DNA of 64,000 nt from Eubacterium nodatum ATCC 33099. GTDB lineage: Bacteria; Bacillota; Clostridia; Peptostreptococcales; Anaerovoracaceae. The position numbers were made by a program, and so were the translations under genes. How positions within the stretch are numbered: position 1 is the first letter of the stretch; each line of letters begins with the position of its first letter. The stretch spans positions 54,377 through 118,376 of the forward strand of contig AZKM01000019.1 of NCBI GenBank assembly GCA_000510425.1, written 5' to 3'. Shown piece after piece: positions 52,978-61,056 of this stretch. The notes beneath the pieces are model-generated. The model was given only the letters and a program-made list of their open reading frames with translations, was not told the origin of the DNA and made no database searches.

Positions 52978-53184
52978 TCACTCCGTTTTGTTCATATATC
53001 GAATAACAGGAACTTGTTTTATTTTCTTCCTAATCTTTTTTCTCTCTAATGCAAATACCATATCTTTTGTTCTTTCAAAATATCCCATATCTTTATGATA
53101 ACTTATACCGCATTTGCAATGTAATAAGCCTATAAACTGCTGTTTCATTTTCCGATTACATCTTGGACAATTGTTTTTCCTCAT
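52978..53184 (-). CDS. Small zinc-ribbon protein (68 aa)
   Basis: Two CxxC-type knuckles are visible, CPRCNRKM and HCKCGISYHKD, followed by a basic tail. The start overlaps the end of the MT-A70 gene by 29 bases. Such small zinc-ribbon proteins could bind DNA or assist the adjoining methyltransferase; no specific family was recognised. Confidence 0.65.
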   Translation of the reverse strand: MRKNNCPRCNRKMKQQFIGLLHCKCGISYHKDMGYFERTKDMVFALERKKIRKKIKQVPVIRYMNKTE

Positions 53185-53749
53185 CTAAGCAAGTTTCCTT
53201 CCTATATTCTTGTTTCAATATTATATCATTTTTTACTTCATTTCCCCATATATCCCATCCTTTTGTTTTTGTCCTTGCAAATAATTCTATTTTTTCTGCA
53301 TCACCTACAAGCTCTATGATTTTTTCCCTTACAATATCCGGTTTTTTACTGTGATATTCCAGTGGAGAAAAGATAAGCTGAAAAACTTTGTTAGACTTTC
53401 TTTTCGGTGTTCCTCGTTTTGCTAAAAGACATATTTCCGAATTGCTCCTTGTCCAATTTCCCAATCCAAAATAAGGCGTTTTTTTCTTTTTATTAAGTTT
53501 TATCCAAACAAACGCAACTGTCCTATAACGAAATCCCCAAGCCTCTATTACTTTAAGTGCTTCTTTTAGCTTCGGAAAGGTTGCCCATAAGAAAAGAATA
53601 CAGTCTTTATCTGCAATCTCTTTTATGGGTAGACTGCATATTTCTTCTATCTCCATCGTCGGATATTGCTTTTCTGCTACTCCTTCCCCAATTTTTCTGT
53701 CATACTTCCATGGGAGATCTGCATAAATGATTTTGTATTTCTTCAACAT
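53156..53749 (-). CDS. MT-A70-family adenine methyltransferase
   Basis: A 197-residue protein with the MT-A70 layout: IIYADLPWKYD near residues 8-18, YPTMEIEEICSLPIKEIADKDCILFLWATFPKLKEALKVIEAWGFRYRTVAFVWIK, WTRSNSEICLLAKRG, and LFARTKTKGWDIWGNEV at the end. The catalytic tetrad normally reads DPPW; here it is DLPW, so activity is uncertain though the rest is well kept. Phage and ICE members usually methylate adenine in DNA. It is the third orphan methyltransferase in element B, placed between pcfB and the coupling protein gene. Confidence 0.85.
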   Translation of the reverse strand: MLKKYKIIYADLPWKYDRKIGEGVAEKQYPTMEIEEICSLPIKEIADKDCILFLWATFPKLKEALKVIEAWGFRYRTVAFVWIKLNKKKKTPYFGLGNWTRSNSEICLLAKRGTPKRKSNKVFQLIFSPLEYHSKKPDIVREKIIELVGDAEKIELFARTKTKGWDIWGNEVKNDIILKQEYRKETCLDEEKQLSKM

Positions 53750-53768
53750 ATAAATCTCGCACTCCCTC

Positions 53769-54254
53769 CTATAAAATCTGTTCTTGATGTTTTTCTTTTA
53801 TCTTATCTTTTACCGGTGTATTTTTAACCTTTTCTTTAAACTGATGCAGTTTCTCTATGACTGATTCTCTCTTCTTATTCTTTCCTGCAAATTTTTCCAC
53901 TGCATTTTTGAACGCTTGCTCCATGACTTTTTCATCTTTTGCCTGAAAGAAAACGATGTTGTTTCCGGTCGTTAAATCCTTTTTGATACTGAATTTCACT
54001 CCGTAACTATTTAATTCTCTTTTGAGATTTTTAGAATCCACATCGTTAAGTTTCAAGGTTTCCACTTTCCCTTTTTTGACAAGATCCTTTACTGTTACAG
54101 GTTTTTTCTCTTGAATATATTCTTTCACGGTTTTTCCTTTTTTCGCTGCTTCTTTCATTAGCATTTGCATCAGTTTTAAAATAGCTTTGGCGGATGTTAT
54201 ATTTCCTTTTTTGGCAATCGCAATGACCTGCCTTGTTACTTCTTCATTGACCAT
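53769..54254 (-). CDS. PcfB/DUF3801-family protein of element B
   Basis: A 161-residue protein. The N-terminus has VTRQVIAIAKKGNITSAKAILKLMQMLMKEA, and the centre has the family core LKRELNSYGVKFSIKKDLTTGNNIVFFQAKDEKVMEQAFKNAVEKF, with a basic tail. PcfB-type proteins are accessory factors of relaxosome-coupling protein contact in enterococcal plasmids and ICEs. It lies upstream of the coupling protein gene, as does the element A copy at 59723. Confidence 0.87.
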   Translation of the reverse strand: MVNEEVTRQVIAIAKKGNITSAKAILKLMQMLMKEAAKKGKTVKEYIQEKKPVTVKDLVKKGKVETLKLNDVDSKNLKRELNSYGVKFSIKKDLTTGNNIVFFQAKDEKVMEQAFKNAVEKFAGKNKKRESVIEKLHQFKEKVKNTPVKDKIKEKHQEQIL

Positions 54255-54277
54255 ATCACACCTCCTTTCCTATCATT

Positions 54278-55192
54278 CTACCTTTCCATCCTTTCCGTTT
54301 GCCCCTCCATCAGCATAATATTGAGCATTTTGGCTTTTTCTTTCATCTTCGTCAGTCTCCTATTCTCACCGGTAAATAAAATGGGAATCGCCATCTCCAG
54401 TATCCTTGAATAGATTCTCTGTTCTTTTAAATTGCTTGGTGCAGTAAGCTGTGCTGCACTTAAATTGCTTGTTAAGATGAGCGGTTTATTGGCTCTGTAT
54501 CTGCTATCGATGATGTTGAAGATATGCTCGGTAGCAAAAGGCGTATCTCTCTCCATTCCAAAATCATCAATAATCAGAAGTCTATTCTTATTGAGCTTTT
54601 CAATGTACTTGTTTTTGTTGATTTCCAAGTTCATCATATCATTTAGAATAATAGCAAAGTTGGTCATCTTAACGGAGATTTCCTTTTCGATTAAAGCATT
54701 TGCAATACTGCTTGCCAAATAAGTTTTCCCGGTTCCTACCGGACCGGTAAGGAGTAAGCCAATATTTTCTTTTTCCATTTCTCCAAATTTCTTGACATAG
54801 TTTTCTCCTATTTTTCTATGTTCCAAGCTTCCATCTTCTTTTTCAAAGGTTTGATTTTGTAGCAGTTTATCTTCAAAGGCTTCTTCTCTTAAATCGGAGA
54901 CGATTCGTTGGTGTTCAAGCGCTTTCCATCGCTGTCTTTCTTTGTCGATTTCTTTCTGTCTGCAAGCACAATTTTTGGGTATTTTCCTTGAACTCCCTCC
55001 AACTTCACTAAGTTGTTGTTTCGGTGTATGACATAATCCGCAATAAATCAGTCCGTCTTTTTCGCTGATGTAATCTCCATTTTCTTCATTAAAAGTGCCT
55101 TTTTCCATTTTCTCAAAGACTCTTGTAAAGATGTTTCGTGTGCTTTCCATATTCTCCTCCATTTCTATCGTTGGTATTGTTTCTATTGCCAT
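54278..55192 (-). CDS. DnaC/IstB-like ATP-binding protein of element B
   Basis: A 304-residue AAA+ protein. A Cys cluster (YCGLCHTPKQQ ... KNCACRQKEID, residues ~50-85) precedes Walker A GPVGTGKTYLASSIANALIE near 150, Walker B LLIIDDFGMERDTPF, and sensor LILTSNLS. DnaC-like loaders in these ICEs lie between the RepA initiator and pcfB and probably load a host helicase for element replication. The chosen start has a weak ribosome binding site; a start at MESTRN (after GGAGGAGAAT) is also possible. Confidence 0.88.
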   Translation of the reverse strand: MAIETIPTIEMEENMESTRNIFTRVFEKMEKGTFNEENGDYISEKDGLIYCGLCHTPKQQLSEVGGSSRKIPKNCACRQKEIDKERQRWKALEHQRIVSDLREEAFEDKLLQNQTFEKEDGSLEHRKIGENYVKKFGEMEKENIGLLLTGPVGTGKTYLASSIANALIEKEISVKMTNFAIILNDMMNLEINKNKYIEKLNKNRLLIIDDFGMERDTPFATEHIFNIIDSRYRANKPLILTSNLSAAQLTAPSNLKEQRIYSRILEMAIPILFTGENRRLTKMKEKAKMLNIMLMEGQTERMER

Positions 55193-55245
55193 TTATTTCT
55201 TTGTTCTATTGCGTGTAATAGTATAACTCTATATACTTTCCTCTA

Positions 55246-56259
55246 TCATGTTGTATCAAAAAATGCCCGCCATATCTGTTGATCTTTGCTGTAATCGGTA
55301 GTATCTGGCTCTTGATGTTTCTTCATCCCTAAGATATTGACCGATGCATTGTACAGTAGAGAAAGTAAATAGGCTCTCAGATTGGATATTTTGTTCTTAT
55401 TTTCGCTCAAGACAAGAAGAACATAGTCGATATGCTCTTTTTTCAGTGTCAGTAACTGTTCTTTCAGTCTTTCAAAAGGTATCCTACTCTGATTGATTCT
55501 CCTGTCCGTCTTATTCTTGATTACCTCTGTCATCAAATTTAACATCAGGTCGATTGTTTCTTTTTCTTCCGCTCTCTCTTCTATCAAAGAAAGATATTCG
55601 ATATTTTGTTTCAGGGTTTGTATAGTCTCCTCCACTTCCGGATCCTGTTCCTGATGATTAATCCCACTTGTTTTTGAGGAGGATCTGGGGGAGGTATGAT
55701 TAAAATCCGTATTACTATACTCAGTCTTATTTGTATTAGTCTTATTACAGTTTGTTTTTGAAACTTCTTGAGGTTTGTTTTCTAAATTTCTTGAAGTTTG
55801 TTTTTCAAACTTCTGTAAGTTTGCTTTTGAAACTTCTTGAAATTTAACATTTAAACTTCTATCTTCACTAGTTTCTTCTTCTGCCGTCCTATTTTCTTCT
55901 TTTGTTTCTACAAGAAAACTTTTGACATAGATTATGTTCGGTTTTCCAAGCCCTCTTCTTTTCTTTTCTATCAATCCGAAATCTTGTATTTCTTTCATAA
56001 TATTGATTGCCTTGTTTCTGCCTATATTCATAGTTTCTTCTATTTCATCTATGGTAAATATGATGAATACTTTATTTTCTTCATCTAACCACCCATTTTT
56101 CATAGATAAGCTCATTCTATCGAGCAAAATAGCATACAGAACTTTTGCATCGCTACTTAATGTTTTAAAAATGCTGTCTGTATATAAAATTTTAGGTATT
56201 TTAAAGAAGGAGTATTGATCTGCTTCTTTTCCGTAATAATAGCTAAATTTAATATTCAT
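55246..56259 (-). CDS. RepA_N-type replication initiator of element B
   Basis: A 337-residue protein. The N-terminal ~115 residues match the RepA_N winged-helix domain: FFKIPKILYTDSIFKTLSSDAKVLYAILLDRMSLSMKNGWLDEENKVFIIFTIDEIEETMNIGRNKAINIMKEI, then LGKPNIIYVKSF. The middle is a variable linker and the C-terminus a helical partner domain typical of initiator/primosome proteins. The start follows AAGGAGGAAGTT. With ParA/ParB and DnaC-like genes it suggests that element B replicates as a circle after excision. Confidence 0.88.
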   Translation of the reverse strand: MNIKFSYYYGKEADQYSFFKIPKILYTDSIFKTLSSDAKVLYAILLDRMSLSMKNGWLDEENKVFIIFTIDEIEETMNIGRNKAINIMKEIQDFGLIEKKRRGLGKPNIIYVKSFLVETKEENRTAEEETSEDRSLNVKFQEVSKANLQKFEKQTSRNLENKPQEVSKTNCNKTNTNKTEYSNTDFNHTSPRSSSKTSGINHQEQDPEVEETIQTLKQNIEYLSLIEERAEEKETIDLMLNLMTEVIKNKTDRRINQSRIPFERLKEQLLTLKKEHIDYVLLVLSENKNKISNLRAYLLSLLYNASVNILGMKKHQEPDTTDYSKDQQIWRAFFDTT

Positions 56260-56296
56260 AACTTCCTCCTTCCTGTATTTTTATTTGTTTTAGCAA

Positions 56297-56330
56297 CAAA
56301 AAAAGAGATAACTTCTTTGCTATCTCTTTG
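56297..56330 (-). terminator. Terminator of the BRO-family gene
   Basis: On the minus strand AAAGAGATA, a 9-nt loop, TTATCTCTTT and further T residues. It separates the BRO gene from the repA operon. Confidence 0.8.
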
Positions 56331-56357
56331 AAAATATCTTAATTTTAGTTGTTATCT

Positions 56358-57227
56358 TTACTCTTTTTTATCTTCAGAATTTGTATTTTCTATTATAGGG
56401 TCTTTTACAACATCTTCTATAAGTTTTGACATATCTACTGCATTTTTGGAAGTGATAACCGGTTTTCCGGTTTCTTTCTCAATTTCCTTTCTTGCATTGC
56501 CCGCTATACTGCCCCCTCTTTTTGCAACTTTTCTATTTTCTTCTAATCCTTTAGGATTGGTCGTTTTGGTAAGTTCTGTTGTCGTGGCTTCTGCAAGCAT
56601 ATTGAGAACTACTTCAAGGGTAGTCATATTATCCCTTAGATTCTCCTTTTTTAGTCCTTTTAGATTTTTGTATCCTCTTGTTGTCATTCCGGACCATGCT
56701 TTAGTGATTTCATCGGTAAGGATTGCATATTCAATTCCTTTTTCAATCCCATGATCCTCCCAAGCATCCGTAAGTTCCTTTCTTACTTGAATAGCTTGTA
56801 ATCTTTGATTTATCCACTCTCTTGAATAGCCCTTCTTCAAATATGTTTCTAAGGCTCTGTCAATCGTAAGTTCCGGATCAACAATTTCATCAATTCGCTC
56901 TTTTCCTACTTCCGCAAGCCATAATTTGAAAGGCTCTGCCTTTGGGGATGGAATGGACTGGATAATACGGAAAATATCTTTCATATTTCCCGCCAATATT
57001 TTTCTTTTTTTGCCACTTGATGATTTCATTTCTACCTGGGGACAATTTGTCCCTATGTAGAAAGCTAACTGTTCATCACGTTTTCTCATCTTCTTGAGAT
57101 AATCTGTTGGATTTTTACTTTCTGACAAGACTCCAACTACATCGACTACTGAAAAATACCATTCTTCTTTTTCTTCATCCCAAACGGAGCGTATTTCTTT
57201 ATTTTCATATAGTTTTATTTCATCCAT
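56358..57227 (-). CDS. BRO-N-family antirepressor-like protein
   Basis: A 289-residue protein. The first ~110 residues are a BRO-N domain (IRSVWDEEKEEWYFSVVDVVGVLSESKNPTDYLKKMRKR, FRIIQSIPSPKAEPFKLWLAEVGKERIDEI). The rest carries a conserved phage antirepressor-type region (GIEYAILTDEITKAWSGMTTRGYKNLKGLKKENLRDNMTTLEVVLNMLAEATTTELTK) and ends GGSIAGNARKEIEKETGKPVI. AAGAGGTAGATGTA precedes the ATG. It has its own terminator and is probably a DNA-binding switch protein, the counterpart of the KilA-N protein in element A. Confidence 0.87.
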   Translation of the reverse strand: MDEIKLYENKEIRSVWDEEKEEWYFSVVDVVGVLSESKNPTDYLKKMRKRDEQLAFYIGTNCPQVEMKSSSGKKRKILAGNMKDIFRIIQSIPSPKAEPFKLWLAEVGKERIDEIVDPELTIDRALETYLKKGYSREWINQRLQAIQVRKELTDAWEDHGIEKGIEYAILTDEITKAWSGMTTRGYKNLKGLKKENLRDNMTTLEVVLNMLAEATTTELTKTTNPKGLEENRKVAKRGGSIAGNARKEIEKETGKPVITSKNAVDMSKLIEDVVKDPIIENTNSEDKKE

Positions 57228-57325
57228 TACATCTACCTCTTTTATATATTATCCTGTTAAATAAGCTCTTTTTTACCTTTTTAGCACCTTATATTATACC
57301 TTAAATTTATAATCTTGTCTTTCTG

Positions 57326-58294
57326 CTAATGGAGATACTCTCTAAAGTAAATTTCCAGTGCTTTTTCTATAATTCCCTCTACTTCTTCCTTACTTTCTTC
57401 ATATCGGAAAAATTTTTGATAAATACTCTGAGATAGCTTGATATTCTGATACTCTTTCATCTTCGGTTTTTTCAAGTTCAGCAAGTATGTTGTAATCATC
57501 TCTTTATTCAGCTCTTCTTGTCTGTTCATCAAATGAAGTGCTTTAGTATCGCTTGATTTTAAGGTTAATTCCAATTCTTCACACTGCTGATACAGATAAT
57601 CCTGTATCTCTTTTGGAAGATAGGATAAATCTACTGCCATCGTCAGTCCTATTTTTTCGTTATCAACATCTTGTTTCCAAGAATCAGACAATTCATTTAA
57701 TCTTAAATATCTTGCAATAGATGCCCCCGAAAGATGATATTCTTTTCCGAGTGATTTTCTGCTGTCTGTTTTATCTTCCGCTTTGCTTTCCTTTTCTATA
57801 ATACCCCTATCTAAATTGTTTATCTCTTTTTGTAAATCGTTTCTCTTGCCCTGACTTGCTATTTTTTCATATCGCACTTTAAGGACAAGAGCTTTTTCGG
57901 TTGGCAACAAATCGGAGAAAGAACGCTGCATAAGATTGGTTTCAATTACATAAGTATAGGCTTCTTCTTCGGAAAGATGTTCTTTGACGATACACTGAAC
58001 GGTTTTCAGGTCCGCAAGTCTGGCTGCATTAACCCGATTATGTCCGGAGAGTATTTCATAAGCTCCATCTTCTTTTTTGAGTACAATAATTGGATTAAGT
58101 ATTCCGTTTTCTCTTATACTATCTACCATATCCTCCAATCTCTTGCCGGTGTATAGGGTAAATGGATGGTCGTGATACGCTTTTAGCAAGTCAATTTCTA
58201 TATCCTGTATATCCCCCTGTTCCAAGACACCTACACCCTCAAGCAAAATATCGACCGCATCGGTTATTTCTCTTTTCACAAGTTTTTTACTCAT
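57326..58294 (-). CDS. parB: ParB-family partition protein
   Basis: A 322-residue protein. The ParB N-terminal domain has the motif IRENGILNPIIVLKK and GHNRVNAARLAD; LSEEEAYTYVIETNLMQRSF follows. A helix-turn-helix segment is SGASIARYLRLNEL. It overlaps parA by 8 bases. In ICEs such proteins stabilise the excised circular form by binding centromere-like sites; no obvious parS array was spotted nearby. The C-terminal ~100 residues are helical and may dimerise. Confidence 0.9.
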   Translation of the reverse strand: MSKKLVKREITDAVDILLEGVGVLEQGDIQDIEIDLLKAYHDHPFTLYTGKRLEDMVDSIRENGILNPIIVLKKEDGAYEILSGHNRVNAARLADLKTVQCIVKEHLSEEEAYTYVIETNLMQRSFSDLLPTEKALVLKVRYEKIASQGKRNDLQKEINNLDRGIIEKESKAEDKTDSRKSLGKEYHLSGASIARYLRLNELSDSWKQDVDNEKIGLTMAVDLSYLPKEIQDYLYQQCEELELTLKSSDTKALHLMNRQEELNKEMITTYLLNLKKPKMKEYQNIKLSQSIYQKFFRYEESKEEVEGIIEKALEIYFREYLH

Positions 58295-59066
58295 AGCAGA
58301 TCTCCTTTGCTAGATTGTCATATGCGATATCCACACTGCTGCCTTTTGCATATTTTTTTATACTTTGACCGCTGTATATGGCTTCTCCAACCTTTACCGT
58401 TTTGGGGATTTTGGTTTGAAATACCTCTATCTTTCCTTGATACATTTCTTCCACCTGCTGAGTAAGAAGTTTTGAAAGATTTGTCCTGTTATCGCACATG
58501 GTAAGCAAAATACCTTTTATCGTTAGACTTTCGTTGACTCTCTTTTTAATTTTTTGAATAGTTTTTAAAAGCTCACTGATTCCGACGATTGCAAACAACT
58601 GTGTATCTGCTGTAATAAGCACACTGTCCGATGCACAAAGGGCATTGATGGTCAAGATATTCAGCGATGGAGAAGTGTCTACCAGGATGTAATCATACTG
58701 CTCACGCATAGGTTCAAGGATGCTTGATAGGATTCGTTCACTTCCGGTTTCTGATTTCATCTGCGTTTCTGTAACGGACAGATAAATGCTTGAGGGGATA
58801 AAGTCTATTCCATCATAGGATAGAATATACTCCTCTACCGAGTAGTTCTCCTCTTCCTCTAATTCCGCCATTAACAGATGTCCTATGGTTTCTGTAAGTT
58901 CATTGGCATTTTCTATTCCAAAGCATCTTGTGAGATTAGCTTGCGGATCAAGGTCAATGACGAATACTTTTTTGCCGAGTTCTCTTAGCGAGTAGGCAAG
59001 GTTTAATGTTGTCGTTGTTTTTCCAACGCCACCTTTTCGATTGGCAACGGTGATAATTTCTGCCAT
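58287..59066 (-). CDS. parA: ParA-family partition ATPase
   Basis: A 259-residue ATPase starting MAEIITVANRKGGVGKTTTTLNLAYS (deviant Walker A at residues 10-17), with VIDLDPQANLTRCFG, ILVDTSPSLNILTINAL and LTMCDNRTNLSK. GAAGGAGGCATACT precedes the ATG. It is the first gene at the left end of element B. Its promoter must lie in the ~170 bases between its start and the junction; TATACTCAAAATTTGTATA there is palindromic and could be the operator. Confidence 0.93.
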   Translation of the reverse strand: MAEIITVANRKGGVGKTTTTLNLAYSLRELGKKVFVIDLDPQANLTRCFGIENANELTETIGHLLMAELEEEENYSVEEYILSYDGIDFIPSSIYLSVTETQMKSETGSERILSSILEPMREQYDYILVDTSPSLNILTINALCASDSVLITADTQLFAIVGISELLKTIQKIKKRVNESLTIKGILLTMCDNRTNLSKLLTQQVEEMYQGKIEVFQTKIPKTVKVGEAIYSGQSIKKYAKGSSVDIAYDNLAKEICYE

Positions 59067-59133
59067 AGTATGCCTCCTTCTTCTCTATACAGAGATTTCA
59101 TTTATGCTATACTTTTATACAAATTTTGAGTAT

Positions 59134-59162
59134 AAAAAATGATGACAGTCTATCCATCATCA
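59134..59162 (-). terminator. Insulating terminator at the left end of element B
   Basis: On the minus strand TGATGA, an 11-nt loop, TCATCA and TTTTTT. It lies between the interrupted coupling-protein gene and parA and would block transcription entering element B from element A. Confidence 0.65.
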
Positions 59163-59210
59163 AAGTTTAAAAGTTTTGTGGAAGCCTTTAACCATTGATT
59201 TTACTTGGAT

Positions 59211-59726
59211 TTATTGTACTATCATCATTATAGCATTATCCCCACTTCCTGATCCACCGATTACAAGCACATTTTTGTTACGAGCATATTTAGGATTAGC
59301 CGGTCTGCCATTCATGGTTAATCGTTCTGTTTGCGTAAGTAGGATATTGTTTTGAAACTTTTCATCCATATATGGCTCTATATCTTTTTTCGTTCCCCAT
59401 CTTGCTGAGCCATACTCTTTCCCCTGTCTAAACTTTTTAGCATTTTTCCCTTTGGTATATACGATAATTTTGATTAAAACAGCTACTACCACGCCCATTA
59501 TAATATCCGTAGGATGAAGGCTTGGAAGAAAGCTCATCGTATTAATCTCTAATATCCCTTGAAAAATTTTGTCAATAATATCGCCACCTATATAGGCTCT
59601 TACATGATGTGAAAAGATATTACCTATATAGAAAAATGCAAGATAGGGAATGTTCTGCTTTAGAAGCTTTACCTTATCTTGCACCTTAAATAAGCCTTTG
59701 ATGTCCTTTAATATTTTATCTATCAT
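59211..59726 (-). pseudogene. N-terminal half of element A's type IV coupling protein, cut by element B
   Basis: The frame starts at ATG 59726 after AAAGGAGCAGAGCCT and reads MIDKILKDIKGLFKVQDK, two transmembrane segments (LAFFYIGNIFSHH; TDIIMGVVVAVLIKIIVY), YGSARWGTKKDIEPYM and VLVIGGSGSG. The last nine residues (DNAIMMIVQ) are encoded by element B DNA. It is homologous to the first ~165 residues of the intact element B copy. The other half is at 20830-22131. A membrane fragment may still be made, without ATPase function. Confidence 0.92.
59220..59243. other. Left attachment end of element B
   Basis: On the plus strand TATCATCATTATAGCATTAT, then CC and the core CC (GG on the minus strand). 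TATCAT and CATT.T lie at the same distances from the core as in the right end, forming the imperfect inverted repeat expected of attP arms. Confidence 0.75.
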
Positions 59727-60208
59727 AGGCTCTGCTCCTTTTGTTTATTCTTGATTTTATCTTTGGAAACAGAGTTTTTAGCCATCTCCTTGAACTTCTC
59801 AATATTCTTATGAATGGACTCCTTTCTTTCCGTTTTCTTTTCTGATTCGGAAAGAGCGTGCTTAAATGCTTTGTCCATAACCTTCATATCTTTAGCTTGA
59901 AAGAATACTGAGTATTTCCCACTTTCCTTATCTTTCATCACTGAAAACTTTACCCCATACCGATTAAGTTCCTTTTTGAGTTCCTTAAGTTCTGCTTCTT
60001 CAACTGGAATTTCTTCAAGCTGCCCCTTTTTAACCATATCTTTTAGCTTTACTTCATTTCCGTTAGTATTAACCAGCTTTTCAAGTCCTCCAAGTTTTTC
60101 TGCTTCTTTCATCAATTTCTTTAACAAGTTCAGAATTAGCTTTCCTGTTACTTTAGCAGCTCTAACTTCCATATTCAGTGTTTTTCTTGCTATTTCTTCA
60201 TTGATCAA
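59723..60208 (-). CDS. PcfB/DUF3801-family protein of element A
   Basis: A 161-residue protein of the same length as 53769-54254, with core LKKELNRYGVKFSVMKDKESGKYSVFFQAKDMKVMDKAFKHAL and a basic tail. Its stop overlaps the coupling protein start (4 bases), so the truncated coupling protein is still translationally linked. It probably bridges relaxosome and coupling protein. Confidence 0.87.
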   Translation of the reverse strand: MINEEIARKTLNMEVRAAKVTGKLILNLLKKLMKEAEKLGGLEKLVNTNGNEVKLKDMVKKGQLEEIPVEEAELKELKKELNRYGVKFSVMKDKESGKYSVFFQAKDMKVMDKAFKHALSESEKKTERKESIHKNIEKFKEMAKNSVSKDKIKNKQKEQSL

Positions 60209-61056
60209 CTTCTCTCACCTCCATTCAGCAGTCTGTCCTTATTCCGATTCAGTTTGTCCTTTTGAATAACCTTTCTAAAATCTTCTCCTACAACCATAAC
60301 AGGAATACACATCTCTATGATTCTTGAGTAGATTCTTTGATACTCTACGCTATCCTTACAATTTTGTATTGTGTCATAGGAAAGGTTAGTGGTAAAGATA
60401 GTCGGTTTCTGTTTTAAGTACCTGTTATTAACAATGTTATATACTTGCTCTTTGGCATAGCTTGTATCTCTTTCTATTCCTAAGTCATCCAAGATAAGAA
60501 CGGAAGTATTTACAAGGGATTCAATATATGCGTTCTTGTCAAAATCAAATCCTCCCTTTTGCAGTTCATTGATAATCTGTGAAAAATTTCTTATTTTAAC
60601 GCCTATTCGATACTGTTCAATAAGGCTATTTGCAATGGAGCAGGCAAGATAGGTCTTTCCGCTACCTACTGAGCCATAAAAAAGGAGTCCGATATTTTCT
60701 TTTTTCATTTCCTCATAGTCTTTTACAAAGTTCTTTGCAATGATAAGGCTTTGATTTTCTTCTCCCTGATAATTTTCAAATGTGTATGACCACTGAATAA
60801 TCGAGTTAAAGCAGCTACTCTTTAATCGTTCAATCTCCATCTGCTTTTGTCTTTCTTTTTCTTTTGCCTCTCTATCTCTATCGCATTTGCAATAAATCTT
60901 AAATATCATCTTGTTATCAAAGAACTCCATCACTTTTCCGTCTTTTCTTTCATGGCAAACTTTACAAAATGCGTGTCCGTCCTTGATATATTCTTTTTCA
61001 GGATCGTAAGAATACTCTACATCTTCTATCATTACTTTTTCTAATTCTTTCATCAT
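60205..61056 (-). CDS. DnaC/IstB-like ATP-binding protein of element A
   Basis: A 283-residue AAA+ protein. Cys/His residues (FCKVCHERKDG ... YCKCDRDREA) precede Walker A GSVGSGKTYLACSIANSLIE near 132, Walker B VLILDDLGIERDTSYAKEQ and TTNLSYDTIQ. AAAGGAGAACACCT precedes the start. It overlaps pcfB and repA by a few bases each. The family loads replicative helicase; it is homologous to 54278-55192. Confidence 0.88.
   Translation of the reverse strand: MMKELEKVMIEDVEYSYDPEKEYIKDGHAFCKVCHERKDGKVMEFFDNKMIFKIYCKCDRDREAKEKERQKQMEIERLKSSCFNSIIQWSYTFENYQGEENQSLIIAKNFVKDYEEMKKENIGLLFYGSVGSGKTYLACSIANSLIEQYRIGVKIRNFSQIINELQKGGFDFDKNAYIESLVNTSVLILDDLGIERDTSYAKEQVYNIVNNRYLKQKPTIFTTNLSYDTIQNCKDSVEYQRIYSRIIEMCIPVMVVGEDFRKVIQKDKLNRNKDRLLNGGERS

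Larger units (their letters stand above)
22130..59243. mobile_element. Element B: ICE of about 37.1 kb inserted in the coupling-protein gene of element A
   Basis: Both ends interrupt the same gene at the same codon, and each junction keeps a GG dinucleotide (22130-22131 and 59242-59243). Removing one GG and everything between restores an uninterrupted Walker A motif. B contains three large serine recombinases near its right end, ParA/ParB and a RepA-type initiator near its left end, and a full set of transfer genes between them. The two-base core with no longer target duplication is what large serine recombinases produce. No relaxase or large helicase gene was found in B. Confidence 0.9.
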
